Shown here: positions 37,356 to 46,165 of the stretch, in pieces
Layout of the letters: each line of letters opens with the position of its first letter
Numbering within the stretch: the first letter of the stretch is position 1
Source: Pseudoalteromonas aurantia
GTDB lineage: Bacteria > Pseudomonadota > Gammaproteobacteria > Enterobacterales > Alteromonadaceae
NCBI RefSeq assembly: GCF_005886875.1
Contig: NZ_PNBY01000011.1
Location: forward strand, 1 to 56,431
Length of the DNA stretch: 56,431 nucleotides
Reading direction: 5' to 3'
Translations under genes and position numbers: made by a program
Notes under the pieces: generated by a model
What the model saw: only the letters and a program-made list of their open reading frames with translations
What the model was told of the DNA's origin: nothing
Database searches by the model: none

Positions 37356-37423
37356 GATTTTGCCTATATAGTTTAGTTTTCATGACTAGACTATAACTGA
37401 AAAGTAAAGCGGTAAAAACTTTC

Positions 37424-37663
37424 TTATGAGTAATCTTCACTTTGCATGGCATTAAATTGGGCTTTAGTCACTATATTGACGGATTCATGCAACTCAGAGA
37501 ATACAATTAAAGCCTCTCCTGAAACAAGCAAGGCCTTAACGTGCTCCATTTTTTGCTCAGTAGAGAACTCTTGTTCACCATAGTCAGTACCTTCACGCAA
37601 TACATAATGTTCTAGCAGGTTTGAGAGCGTACTAGGGTCGAGCTGCTGATGGGGAATGATCAT
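37424..37663 (-). CDS. yheU: YheU family protein
   Basis: A 79-residue conserved protein starting [29 protein letters not shown], as YheU does (PF06794-type). It is acidic, of unknown role. Its start overlaps the stop of yheT (ATGA), the same yheT-yheU order as in enterobacteria. Confidence 0.9.
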   Translation of the reverse strand: MIIPHQQLDPSTLSNLLEHYVLREGTDYGEQEFSTEQKMEHVKALLVSGEALIVFSELHESVNIVTKAQFNAMQSEDYS

Positions 37664-38643
37664 TGAGATTTGTCCGTAACTTTAAGAGAAGAGAAATAAT
37701 GTGGCACGATTTGTTCAAGCCAAAACTGAGGTTTTAATGGGTTTTTTCCGCCAATGAAACCAACATGCCCACCTTGTTCAGATACCGCCAGTTTAACAGA
37801 ATCGCTAACTTGATCTTGATCAGGAATTGCCTGTGTAGAAAGCATGGGATCATCTTTGGCGTGGATCAACAGAGTCGGGGTCTGAATCGTTTTTAGATAA
37901 GATTGGGCACTGGCCTTCTGATAATAATCTTCCGCGCCTTTAAAACCATGTAGAGGGGCGGTAATTAGGTTATCAAACTGCCACAGGTCATTTAGGTTGT
38001 TCAGCGTATTTTTATCTATTGGTAATACACTTTGAATAGTTGGTAGCTTTCGAGAGAATGATTTTTTCATTCTATCAAGCAGGTATTTTTGGTATAGACC
38101 ATAGCAGCTTTGCCTGATCACTTGGCAAGAAGATGACAGGTGGTAAGGGGCTGAAATCACCGCTGCGCCAGATAAACCACTATTTTGCTGCTGTTCACCT
38201 AAATACTTTGCTAGCACATTTCCGCCTAAGGAAAAACCGACGGCGTAGAGTGGGCTGTCAACATAGCGTTGCTTTAATGTTTGTACTAGGTAAGCTAAGT
38301 CACTTGTCTCGCCACTGTGATAAGCTCTGGCTAATTTATTGGGCGCGCGTGAGCAGTTTCGAAAATGCATTAGGACGGTATTAAAGCCATGATTACTCAG
38401 TGCATTCAACATACCTTTGGCATAAAAGCTATTAATATTACCTTCTAAACCATGCAAAATAATGGCAATAGGTGCTTTGTTTTTTTTCTGTGGTGCCCAT
38501 GCTAGCTCAAGAAAGTCGCCATCTGGCGTATTCAGCTCTTCAAAGCACACCGGGACTTTATAAAAAGGTCTAAAGAAACGCGGCAGTATCGTTTGCACAT
38601 GTCTATTGTGCATCCACCATGCACTTTTAAATGAGTAGTCCAT
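37660..38643 (-). CDS. yheT: Alpha/beta hydrolase YheT
   Basis: A YheT/ABHD1-3 type hydrolase of about 327 residues. Seen: [14 protein letters not shown] at the N-terminus, [16 protein letters not shown], the nucleophile elbow [15 protein letters not shown], and the late HVGFIGG with the catalytic His. Substrate unknown; relatives act on lipid esters. The ATG at 38643 matches the family start; the open frame extends upstream to 38688 without support. yheU overlaps its end. Confidence 0.92.
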   Translation of the reverse strand: MDYSFKSAWWMHNRHVQTILPRFFRPFYKVPVCFEELNTPDGDFLELAWAPQKKNKAPIAIILHGLEGNINSFYAKGMLNALSNHGFNTVLMHFRNCSRAPNKLARAYHSGETSDLAYLVQTLKQRYVDSPLYAVGFSLGGNVLAKYLGEQQQNSGLSGAAVISAPYHLSSSCQVIRQSCYGLYQKYLLDRMKKSFSRKLPTIQSVLPIDKNTLNNLNDLWQFDNLITAPLHGFKGAEDYYQKASAQSYLKTIQTPTLLIHAKDDPMLSTQAIPDQDQVSDSVKLAVSEQGGHVGFIGGKNPLKPQFWLEQIVPHYFSSLKVTDKSQ

Positions 38644-38727
38644 AAAACATCTTGCTATCAACGGGTCAATTAGTTTAACAAAAAACACTGTGGCTGTTGA
38701 GGATTATATAAGCGAAATCGCAGCTAA

Positions 38728-38768
38728 TAAAAAGCACCCGACTAACTAGGTCAGTAAGGTGCTTTGTG
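38728..38768 (-). terminator. Intrinsic terminator for the DUF3149 gene
   Basis: On the minus strand AAAGCACC (38765-38758) pairs with GGTGCTTT (38738-38731), with further T residues after it, downstream of the DUF3149 stop. It separates that gene from yheT. Confidence 0.7.
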
Positions 38769-38829
38769 CGTCGTGCTTAATTCTTTAATGTTGGGAATTG
38801 ACGGTTTATTTATGCACTGAATAACACTG

Positions 38830-38973
38830 CTATTGTTCAGGCACCTTAGCATCGTTTATTTTTTTCATAAAATAATACACATAGAAAAGACACAGGCCGA
38901 TAACAATCGCTAAAAACCCGAATGATAAAAATAAGACTGGGTCAGTAAAAAAGTCTCTGAAGAATACGCTCAT
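38830..38973 (-). CDS. Small membrane protein, DUF3149 type (47 residues)
   Basis: This gene is too short for most gene callers. It encodes MSVFFRDFFTDPVLFLSFGF and onward: a short amphipathic start, one transmembrane helix (residues ~13-35) and a basic/acidic tail ending in KVPEQ. The pattern (x)FxDxxTDPVxLxSLxxxxF...YFxKK matches DUF3149, small inner-membrane proteins of unknown role. A perfect GGAGG site sits eight bases before the ATG. Upstream are a -10-like TAATAT (minus strand, 39009-39004) and an FNR-type dyad centred about 41 bases before the predicted start site, so oxygen-dependent expression is likely. Confidence 0.85.
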   Translation of the reverse strand: MSVFFRDFFTDPVLFLSFGFLAIVIGLCLFYVYYFMKKINDAKVPEQ

Positions 38974-39031
38974 TGCCGTGCCTCCTAATTAGTTGATGTA
39001 CTCATATTAGTCGAGTAAGGCTGAGCAAATG

Positions 39032-39045
39032 ATGATCAAGATCAA
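39032..39045. promoter_or_regulatory. FNR/EtrA-type box upstream of the DUF3149 gene
   Basis: ATGATCAAGATCAA matches TTGATNNNNATCAA at every defined position but the first. Its centre (39038.5) lies about 41.5 bases upstream of a start site near 38997 predicted from TAATAT at 39009-39004, the arrangement of class II FNR-activated promoters. Confidence 0.55.
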
Positions 39046-39081
39046 GTTTATTAGGTGCGGTGTAGGGCTTAGTCGGACACT

Positions 39082-39095
39082 TTGATCTCGATCAT
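39082..39095. promoter_or_regulatory. Second FNR/EtrA-type box
   Basis: TTGATCTCGATCAT matches TTGATNNNNATCAA at all but the last position. It is centred exactly 50 bp from the first box and overlaps the last codon of the TIGR02444 gene. It may modulate the same promoter. Confidence 0.45.
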
Positions 39096-39556
39096 GTTTT
39101 TGGGCCTAAATAGCACTGTTTAAGTGCATTCAGGTGCTGACTTTCAAGATATAGGCTGAGGTTATCTGCTGTTAAATTCTCAGCCATAACGGCCTTGTTT
39201 AATGCGTCAATTAATAGTGATTGTTGAAACTTTTCAAGTGCTAACTCACTATTGAGTAATTGAGCCCGAATATCGTGATAATGAGGGTGCTGATGGTAGG
39301 TTGATTTCAAGGTACGGCGAAATAAACGATGCTGCGTTAAAAATTGCGCATCGATATCACCACAAATATTTTCCAGCACATGACACTGAGTAGCTGAAAG
39401 CTGTATTTGAAGCGTATCCAAATACAGTAACAGCAAGCATAAATTGACATTCTTATTGTGTTTGTCTTGCAATGACAACAGCTGAGGTTGCATATCTTTC
39501 ATTGCATAGACTTCACAAGAAAACAGCCAGAAATGTGCCGCTGAAAGCACCTTCAT
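39092..39556 (-). CDS. TIGR02444 family protein
   Basis: A 154-residue protein of the TIGR02444/DUF2390 family, usually found next to yheS in Pseudomonas and Alteromonadales. Seen: FWLFSCEVYA, then LLSLQDKHNKNVNLCLLLLYLD, the family core. It is soluble and of unknown function. Its start overlaps the yheS stop by four bases (ATGA), so it is translated with yheS. Confidence 0.85.
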   Translation of the reverse strand: MKVLSAAHFWLFSCEVYAMKDMQPQLLSLQDKHNKNVNLCLLLLYLDTLQIQLSATQCHVLENICGDIDAQFLTQHRLFRRTLKSTYHQHPHYHDIRAQLLNSELALEKFQQSLLIDALNKAVMAENLTADNLSLYLESQHLNALKQCYLGPKT

Positions 39557-41472
39557 GCATCAACGCCTTCTTCAAATGCGCGCTCTTTTTCTTCTAGCTC
39601 CTCTAATGACAACAGTAAGTCTTCTTCAATTTTATTAAGCTTTGGGGTAACGTCGGCTTGTTGGCTAAGCAGTATCGTCAATTTGGCTTTATTATCGTCA
39701 TGATAAAGGTCGTTGTCAGCCAGCTGTAGTTCAATTGCAGATAGTTCATCCGTATATTTATCCAGTGACTTCTCTAATTTTTCTATTTGCTTTTTAAGCG
39801 GTTGGACAGATTTTCTGAATTCGGCTTCTAGGCGTTTTTGTTCTTTACGGTTACTGCTCGAATGACTCTTTGACTCAGCTTCTGGCTTTTTAGTCGCTTC
39901 TTTGTTGGCATTGAGTAACCACTGATAATATTCATCCAAATCGTAGCCAAATTGTGTAACAGTACCGTTATCGACTAAATAGTATTCATCAGCAGTATTT
40001 TTCAGCATATGGCGATCGTGCGACACCGTCACCATCGCGCCTTCAAACCCTTGGAGTGCCATAACGAGTGCGTGGCGCATTTCGAGATCTAGGTGATTGG
40101 TTGGTTCGTCAAGTAGCAGTAAGTTAGGCTTTTGGTACACGAGCATAGCGAGTACTAAACGGGCTTTTTCACCTCCAGAGAAAGGGGCTACTGGCTCTAG
40201 GGCTTTATCGCCAATAAATGCAAATCCACCTAAAAAATCTCTTAATGATTGTTCACTGGCTTTAGGATCTAAGCGCTGTAAATGTGTGATGGCATTTGCT
40301 TGTAAGTCTAACGATTCTAACTGGTGTTGAGCGAAATAACCGACATTTAGCCCTTGATGCTGAAATACTTCGCCCGCTTGTGGCGTTAATTCGCCGGCCA
40401 GTAGCTTAATAAGTGTTGATTTACCCGCGCCATTGCGACCCAGTAAAGCGATGCGACTACCCGGAACAAGGTTTAATTTGATTTTATGTAAGATGGTGAC
40501 ATCGCCATACCCTGCCACGGCGTTATCTAATGTCATTAAGGGGTTAGGCAGTGCGTTGGGCTGTGCAAATTCAAAGTTAAATGGTGAGTCCGCATGGGCG
40601 GGCGCCAGTTTTTCCATGCGCTCTAAGGCTTTTACGCGACTTTGGGCTTGCTTAGCTTTGCTCGCTTTGGCCTTAAATCGAGTAATGAATTGTTCTAAAT
40701 GGGCTATATGTTCTTGCTGCTTTTCAAACATAGCTTGGTGCTGTGCCATTCGTTCTGCTTTTTGACGCTCAAATTGAGAGTAGTGGCCTTTATATACATT
40801 GATGAGGTTTTGATCTATGTGCCAGATTTGGTCAACCACTGCGTCCAAAAACTCTCTGTCGTGCGAAATGAGTACCAGCGTGCCAGTGTAAGCGCGTAAA
40901 AAGCGCTCAAGCCAATACACTGCGTCTAAGTCTAAGTGGTTGGTGGGCTCATCAAGAAGCAGTAGATCAGCATCGCGAATAAGTGCTTGTGCCAAATTTA
41001 AACGCATTCGCCAGCCACCAGAAAAAGCACTCACAGGGTTGTCGATTTGCTCGTTGTTAAACCCCAAACCATGAAGCAGCTCGCCTGCTTTAGATTCAAT
41101 ACTATAGCCTTCAATTAGCTCTAGTTTTTGATGTACTTTGGCTTGCGCTGCACCATCGCCATTGACTTCAGCCTCTTTCAGTGCCATACGGCATTGGTAA
41201 TACTCGGTATGACCTTGTAATACATACTCAAGGGCGCTTATTTCTAATGCGGGGGTTTCTTGTTTGACTGAGGCGATTGACCAGTCTTTAGGAAATTGAA
41301 AATCCCCAGAGTCTAATTGTAATTCACCTTTTAGTAGCGCGAAAAGAGACGATTTACCACACCCATTTGCGCCAACTAAGCCGACTTTATGTTCGGGAAA
41401 TAAAGTCGCATTGGCATTTTTTAACAGTGTTTTACCACCACGAAGTAATTCAATATCAGACAGCTGGATCAT
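39553..41472 (-). CDS. yheS: ABC-F ATPase YheS
   Basis: An ABC-F protein with two ATPase domains and no membrane part, 639 residues. ABC-F proteins act on the ribosome and help stalled translation. Domain 1: GANGCGKSSLF, SGGWRMRLNLAQAL, LLLLDEPTNHLD. Domain 2: GRNGAGKSTLI, SGGEKARLVLAML, LLLLDEPTNHLD. Between them is the interdomain linker rich in Lys/Ala (KAKASKAKQAQSRVKALERM). The C-terminal tail (residues ~530-639) is a charged coiled coil. TIGR02444 follows directly. Confidence 0.96.
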   Translation of the reverse strand: MIQLSDIELLRGGKTLLKNANATLFPEHKVGLVGANGCGKSSLFALLKGELQLDSGDFQFPKDWSIASVKQETPALEISALEYVLQGHTEYYQCRMALKEAEVNGDGAAQAKVHQKLELIEGYSIESKAGELLHGLGFNNEQIDNPVSAFSGGWRMRLNLAQALIRDADLLLLDEPTNHLDLDAVYWLERFLRAYTGTLVLISHDREFLDAVVDQIWHIDQNLINVYKGHYSQFERQKAERMAQHQAMFEKQQEHIAHLEQFITRFKAKASKAKQAQSRVKALERMEKLAPAHADSPFNFEFAQPNALPNPLMTLDNAVAGYGDVTILHKIKLNLVPGSRIALLGRNGAGKSTLIKLLAGELTPQAGEVFQHQGLNVGYFAQHQLESLDLQANAITHLQRLDPKASEQSLRDFLGGFAFIGDKALEPVAPFSGGEKARLVLAMLVYQKPNLLLLDEPTNHLDLEMRHALVMALQGFEGAMVTVSHDRHMLKNTADEYYLVDNGTVTQFGYDLDEYYQWLLNANKEATKKPEAESKSHSSSNRKEQKRLEAEFRKSVQPLKKQIEKLEKSLDKYTDELSAIELQLADNDLYHDDNKAKLTILLSQQADVTPKLNKIEEDLLLSLEELEEKERAFEEGVDA

Positions 41473-41602
41473 AATTTCAATTCTAAAGACGCATTGTGGC
41501 TATCATAACATGATCTGCTTTACCCTTTTCAAGCGTATCATGGTTAGTCGCTTTAGGATAAAATAGCTGGGTTGTAGTATAACCCAGTATTAGGGGAGCA
41601 GA

Positions 41603-41803
41603 GTGAGACAAAAGAAACGATTTATTGCCGGCGCATCTTGCCCAGAATGTAAAAAGATGGATGTGATGATGCTCTTTAAAGAGCATGACGTAGAAAAAGT
41701 AGAGTGTGTTGAGTGTGGGCACGTTATGACACAACCAAAAGAAGCGGTACAAGCTTCTACTCGGCAGTTTGAACAAGTGATTGGAGTATTTAAGCCAGAA
41801 TAA
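41603..41803 (+). CDS. yheV: YheV family zinc ribbon protein
   Basis: A 66-residue protein with start GTG after AGGGGAG. It matches YheV: RKRFIAGA-type KKRFIAGASCPEC, then VECVECGHVM, giving two CxxC pairs that probably hold zinc. Function unknown; in E. coli it lies in the same slyX-fkpA-slyD-yheV-kefB-yheSTU neighbourhood. Divergent from yheS, convergent with slyX. A 6-bp hairpin spans its stop codon (GCCAGA/TCTGGC, 41794-41811). Confidence 0.9.
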   Translation: MRQKKRFIAGASCPECKKMDVMMLFKEHDVEKVECVECGHVMTQPKEAVQASTRQFEQVIGVFKPE

Positions 41804-41820
41804 ACTCTGGCCTAAACGTA

Positions 41821-42033
41821 TCAATAATGGGGGGGCGGTGGCTCTTGATGCTGAGGTATAAGCCCTGAATCTTGACTTTCTTTCATTTTCTCGCCAATCA
41901 ATTCAATTTGGCGCTGCATTTTTGCCAAGTGTCTTTGATGCGTGCGCAGTTCATCATTTAAGGTTTCTATCGTATCGTCTTGAAAAGATACTTTAGCCTC
42001 AAGTTCCATCACTCTGTTTTCTAAATCGGTCAT
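41821..42033 (-). CDS. slyX: SlyX family protein
   Basis: A 70-residue coiled-coil protein, MTDLENRVMELEAKVSFQDDTIETLN onward, ending in a Pro/His tail (HQEPPPPHY) as SlyX does. Its function is not known. Its start overlaps the stop of the WD40-like lipoprotein gene by one base. A run of seven G lies in the Pro-coding end of the gene. Confidence 0.93.
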   Translation of the reverse strand: MTDLENRVMELEAKVSFQDDTIETLNDELRTHQRHLAKMQRQIELIGEKMKESQDSGLIPQHQEPPPPHY

Positions 42034-43019
42034 TAATGGCTCGCTTGCTTAAATCGCTCTAGTAATCCGCTGGAGCTTTCGGTGAGCAGTGCGTTTTCTT
42101 GCTCTAAAAATGCGACGTCAAATACGACAGCCGATTTTGGTCTGCTGCCAGCTCTGGGTTCAACCAGCCAAGAATCTAGCTTTTTACCGTTACTTACTTG
42201 CCATAAGTCAAGCTGGCGACTGGGAGAGCCGGTTAACAGCAAAGTGCTTTTTTCGCTAAAGCGCACTGCACTGAATATTTTCTGTCGCGCAATATACTGC
42301 AATTGTGAAACAAGATCACCTGAAGTCAATTGCCAAATACTGGCTTTTTTTAAACTGTCGGCTGTGAAAGCGTATTGCCCACTGGCATCCAGCGCGACTT
42401 TAGTTACTCTACTGGGGTGATTGAAGCGGTGAATGACTTGGCCTGTTCGTGTATCCCAAAAGTAGGCACTGTAATCATTGGCACCGGTGAGTGCAAAGTG
42501 GCCATTGGGGGATAACGCAATACTATTAATTTTTTCTTGATGACCAAGGAACTCTATACGTCTACCACTGACTAAGTCTAAGTGAACAACTACGTTGTCA
42601 CTGCGACCATATAAGACGTGCCGGCCTTGATTGCTAATTGCAATATCACGAATGGTCCCTTGTTTTATTTTAAAGAACCCTTGGTTTTGGCCATTCTGTA
42701 TATTCCAAATAGCAAAGGTGTTGTTTTCAGCAGTAACAGCAAAGCTATTGTCATAGGCAATAGCGAGCGAATGGACTAAGTTGTTGTGTGTTTGGGATTG
42801 GTGCCACTGATATTTTAAACCATGCTCTTGATTATCCCATAGACTAACACCATGTTCTACAGACGAAACTAGGCTATAACGACCGTCATGAGATAAAGCG
42901 GCTGCAAAAGCGCCTCGTGCAGCATGCTCAATGGTCAAATCAGATTGATTTGGTGCATCAGAGCAGCCGAGTAAAGTCATAAGTGACAGTAAAGCAGTGG
43001 CATGAAAAACATTGGGCAT
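42033..43019 (-). CDS. WD40-repeat lipoprotein upstream of slyX
   Basis: The ATG at 43019 gives MPNVFHATALLSLMTLLGC, a signal with a lipobox-like LLGC, so it is a predicted lipoprotein of about 328 residues. The rest is a beta-propeller of WD40-like blades: repeated IALSPNGHFALTGANDYSAYFWDT and VALDASGQYAFTADSLKKASIW. WD40 lipoproteins are scaffolds; the partner is unknown. It is transcribed with slyX, and fkpA is divergent upstream. An alternative start upstream at 43046 or 43055 would move the lipobox inward. Confidence 0.85.
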   Translation of the reverse strand: MPNVFHATALLSLMTLLGCSDAPNQSDLTIEHAARGAFAAALSHDGRYSLVSSVEHGVSLWDNQEHGLKYQWHQSQTHNNLVHSLAIAYDNSFAVTAENNTFAIWNIQNGQNQGFFKIKQGTIRDIAISNQGRHVLYGRSDNVVVHLDLVSGRRIEFLGHQEKINSIALSPNGHFALTGANDYSAYFWDTRTGQVIHRFNHPSRVTKVALDASGQYAFTADSLKKASIWQLTSGDLVSQLQYIARQKIFSAVRFSEKSTLLLTGSPSRQLDLWQVSNGKKLDSWLVEPRAGSRPKSAVVFDVAFLEQENALLTESSSGLLERFKQASH

Positions 43020-43268
43020 AATATCGGTATTTTCCCTTAACGTCATGTTACTCAAAGGGTAGAATATGTGCTATCTGCCCATTTTAAAGTGATGCATTCT
43101 TTGATACTAGCGTATCAACCCGCTAAAGTCGCGTTTACTATACGCTGTTTAGCGTTTGCGTTTGGCATCGACTGCGATGAATGATAATGTGGCTACAATA
43201 GATTTAACCATTAATATAATATTAACAGACTACTGTAAGGTAAGTCAGATTAAGAGAGACAAAATAGA

Positions 43269-44021
43269 ATGAAACAGACGATTAAATTGTCTTTAGTTGC
43301 TGCGTCAATTTTAGCATTGACTGCATGTAATCAAAAGGCTGAAGAGAAGCCGGTAGAAGTGAAGCTTGAAACAGAACTACAACAACAAGCTTATGGTATT
43401 GGCGCTTCAGTAGGTAATTTCTTACAAAAAGATTTAGCGGATAAAAAAGGCTTTGGTGTCGAACTTGATCAAGCGTTATTAATGCGTGGCTTCCAAGATG
43501 CGTTAGCGGGTGAAGCGAAACTTGACGAAGAAAAAATTCGTGAAGTATTAACTGCACTTGATACATCAGTACGTGAGTTGCAAGCTGAAAAAACAAAAGC
43601 TGATGCTGAAAAGAACAAAGCCGAAGGTGAAAAATTCTTAGCTGACAACGCGCAAAAAGAAGGTGTTACGGTTACTGAATCTGGCCTACAGTATGAAGTG
43701 CTAAGTACTGCCGACGGTAAAAAACCATTAGTTACTGATGTGGTTAAAGTGCATTACAAAGGTACTTTGATTGATGGCACTGAGTTTGATAGCTCTTATT
43801 CTCGTAACGAGCCTACTACGTTCCCATTGAACCGTGTTATCTCTGGTTGGACTGAAGGTTTACAGTTAATGCCAGTAGGGTCTAAATTCAAGTTCACTAT
43901 TCCTTCAAACTTAGGCTATGGTGAACGTGACCTTGGTAAGATCCCTGCTAATTCAACGTTGATTTTTGAAGTAGAATTACTTGAAATTCAAGATGAAAAA
44001 GCAGAAGCGGCTGCAGAATAA
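43269..44021 (+). CDS. fkpA: FKBP-type peptidyl-prolyl isomerase, FkpA/Mip type
   Basis: A periplasmic folding helper of 250 residues. The leader ALTACNQ is lipobox-like, so it may be membrane-anchored like Mip rather than free like E. coli FkpA. Residues ~35-130 are the helical dimerisation domain (YGIGASVGNFLQKDL, LDEEKIREVLTAL). Residues ~140-240 are the FKBP domain: VKVHYKGTLIDGTEFDSSYSR, FPLNRVISGWTEGLQLMPVGSKFKF, PSNLGYGERDLG and IPANSTLIFEVELL. Single gene with a strong terminator. Confidence 0.95.
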   Translation: MKQTIKLSLVAASILALTACNQKAEEKPVEVKLETELQQQAYGIGASVGNFLQKDLADKKGFGVELDQALLMRGFQDALAGEAKLDEEKIREVLTALDTSVRELQAEKTKADAEKNKAEGEKFLADNAQKEGVTVTESGLQYEVLSTADGKKPLVTDVVKVHYKGTLIDGTEFDSSYSRNEPTTFPLNRVISGWTEGLQLMPVGSKFKFTIPSNLGYGERDLGKIPANSTLIFEVELLEIQDEKAEAAAE

Positions 44022-44043
44022 TTGCCAAGCAATGATTCATAAT

Positions 44044-44069
44044 AAAAAAGGGCCATCAGGCCCTTTTTT
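44044..44069. terminator. Terminator after fkpA, bidirectional form
   Basis: AAAAAAGGGCC (44044-44054) pairs with GGCCCTTTTTT (44059-44069) around ATCA. It serves fkpA and also the converging rsd. Confidence 0.92.
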
Positions 44070-44106
44070 ATTAGATGTATTTCAACATCCCGCAATGTAG
44101 AACGAG

Positions 44107-44577
44107 TTAACGACTATAGTTTGCATAAAGGTTGTCAATCAACTCATCTTCGAGCTCAAAACGCAGCTCTAAAGTTTCACCTAACTGAGATAAGTCATTA
44201 TCAAACTCAACCAGAGCACTGTCTTGATTGGCCTCTGCGTACTTGTCATTAAAATCTAAAGCAATGTCAGTCGTTGAGGCAATTTTAGGATATAAGGCTT
44301 GGGCAAGCTGCGCGCTTTGAGGGCCTTTTTCTTTGCAGGCTTCAACAATGTTGTCATAAATTTCAAAATGGCCAGCAGATAGATAGTCCATTAATATTTG
44401 GCAAAATGATTGGATCTGCATCTGATCTGGCAGTGCTTGCTCATTCTTTTCATAAGGTGAAAAGCCAGCAATTTTACAATATAGCAATAACAGTTCCTGA
44501 CGTTCAGCCAACCATGCATCAATAACACTATGGCTACCTCCCCACTTTTGTTGGGCTTGTTCTAATCTAGAAAGCAT
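44107..44577 (-). CDS. rsd: Sigma D regulator (Rsd/AlgQ family)
   Basis: Rsd binds sigma-70 in stationary phase. From the ATG at 44577, after AGGAGT, it has 156 residues, the Rsd/AlgQ size: MLSRLEQAQQKWGGSHSVIDAW, then LLLYCKIAGFSPYEKN and the late LSQLGETLELRFELEDELI. The open frame runs on to 44637 but has no support there. It lies upstream of and divergent from hemE, as near E. coli rsd-nudC-hemE. Confidence 0.9.
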   Translation of the reverse strand: MLSRLEQAQQKWGGSHSVIDAWLAERQELLLLYCKIAGFSPYEKNEQALPDQMQIQSFCQILMDYLSAGHFEIYDNIVEACKEKGPQSAQLAQALYPKIASTTDIALDFNDKYAEANQDSALVEFDNDLSQLGETLELRFELEDELIDNLYANYSR

Positions 44578-45035
44578 AGTGGACTCCTTTAGCGGGTTGT
44601 TTTCCTCTATGAAAATGAAATCTGCCTCAAAGGTCAACCTATTTTTCTTTTATTTATTAATTAATAATATAAGCCTTTGTTTTATATGCTGTTGTTGTTT
44701 TGGGTAATTTAATGTTGAGAGGCAATAAAAAGTATTCAAATTAACAGTTAATATTCTAAATAGCTCATTGATAATAATTGCTATTTTTATCATAAAATTG
44801 TTTGTTGTGATTTGGGTAATTAAATCATTTAATGCTAATGTTTATATTTTGTAGCGTTTTTGTGTTTTTATGTGCGACTTTTGCTTTGGGGTTAGTTTGT
44901 TTGTGTTTTGCAGTGTTGGGGGGGGGGAATCTAGATCATATTCCGTCATTTTGATGTGGGCTTTTGATAGAGCGTTTGCTTGTATAGTGATACAATCTGC
45001 ACAATTTTTAAAGCATTGGAATTGAGAGAGTCGCT
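44578..45035. other. Long AT-rich intergenic region between rsd and hemE
   Basis: It holds the divergent promoters. Noted: a Fur-box-like GATAATAATTGCTATTTTT (44770-44788, 12 of 19 positions by my count); two related stretches, TTTGGGTAATTTAATG near 44699 and TTTGGGTAATTAAATC near 44813; a run of ten G at 44918-44927; and TTGATA near 44966 followed by TACAAT near 44991, too far apart for a standard promoter. A 40-codon hydrophobic frame (44832-44954) spans the G-run. Confidence 0.5.
44918..44927. repeat. Ten-G homopolymer tract
   Basis: Ten G in a row in an AT-rich intergenic region, about 110 bases before hemE. Tracts this long slip readily during replication. Confidence 0.9.
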
Positions 45036-46100
45036 ATGAGCGAATTGAAAAATGATCGTTATTTACGTGCGTTGATGAAACAACCTGTTGATGTCACTCC
45101 TGTATGGATGATGCGTCAAGCAGGCCGATATTTACCAGAATATCGTGCTACTCGTGCTCAAGCAGGTGACTTTATGAGCCTGTGTAAAAATGCTGAGTTA
45201 GCGTGTGAAGTAACATTGCAACCGTTACGTCGTTATCCACTGGATGCGGCTATTTTATTCAGCGACATTTTGACGATTCCCGATGCGATGGGTTTAGGCT
45301 TATACTTTGAAACAGGCGAGGGCCCTAAATTTGAACGTCCAATCAGTTCGCTTGCTGATATTCAGAAGATCCCTAAATTAGATCCAACCGATGAGTTGGG
45401 TTACGTTATGAATGCGGTAAGTACTATTCGTCGTGAATTACAAGGTGAAGTACCTTTAATTGGTTTTTCTGGTTCACCTTGGACATTAGCAACTTATATG
45501 GTTGAAGGTGGGAGCAGCAAGACCTTTGGTAAAATCAAGAAAATGGCATTTGCTGAGCCAAAAACGCTACATTTACTGTTGGACAAGCTAGCGGACTCGG
45601 TGATTGATTATTTAAATGCCCAAGTTAAAGCTGGTGCACAATCATTGATGATATTTGACTCTTGGGGTGGCGTGTTAAGTCCACGAGATTACAAAGAGTT
45701 TTCTTTGCAATATATGCATAAAATAGTAGACGGTCTTATTCGAGAGAGTGATGGCCGTAAAGTGCCAGTAACATTATTCACTAAAAATGGTGGTCAGTGG
45801 ATTGAAGCAATTGCAGCGACAGGGTGTGACGCTGTTGGGCTTGACTGGACTATTGATATTGGTGATGCAAAACGTCGTGTGGGTGATAAAGTTGCACTGC
45901 AAGGTAACATGGACCCTTCAATGTTACATGGCACGCCAGAGCGTATACGCGCAGAAGTTCAGCATATTTTAGCTGGGTTTGGTGAGGGGAATGGTCATGT
46001 TTTTAATTTAGGACATGGTATTACACCTGAAGTTGACCCTGAAAATGCAGGCGTATTTATTAATGCAGTACATGAGTTCAGTGCGCAATATCATAAGTAA
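45036..46100 (+). CDS. hemE: Uroporphyrinogen decarboxylase
   Basis: HemE removes four acetate carboxyls from uroporphyrinogen III in heme synthesis. The 354-residue length fits. Signature stretches are [19 protein letters not shown] near residue 23, [17 protein letters not shown] with the catalytic Asp near 78, [14 protein letters not shown] and the late [18 protein letters not shown] precedes the ATG. Its terminator is also usable by the converging speE. Confidence 0.97.
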   Translation: MSELKNDRYLRALMKQPVDVTPVWMMRQAGRYLPEYRATRAQAGDFMSLCKNAELACEVTLQPLRRYPLDAAILFSDILTIPDAMGLGLYFETGEGPKFERPISSLADIQKIPKLDPTDELGYVMNAVSTIRRELQGEVPLIGFSGSPWTLATYMVEGGSSKTFGKIKKMAFAEPKTLHLLLDKLADSVIDYLNAQVKAGAQSLMIFDSWGGVLSPRDYKEFSLQYMHKIVDGLIRESDGRKVPVTLFTKNGGQWIEAIAATGCDAVGLDWTIDIGDAKRRVGDKVALQGNMDPSMLHGTPERIRAEVQHILAGFGEGNGHVFNLGHGITPEVDPENAGVFINAVHEFSAQYHK

Positions 46101-46119
46101 CGCATTGTGTTAAATTAAT

Positions 46120-46149
46120 AAAAAACCCAAACATCAGTTTGGGTTTTTT
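46120..46149. terminator. Terminator between hemE and speE
   Basis: AAAAAACCCAAAC (46120-46132) pairs with GTTTGGGTTTTTT (46137-46149) around ATCA. It works in both directions for the converging hemE and speE. Confidence 0.9.
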
Positions 46150-46165
46150 GTAGATACCATTTTAT

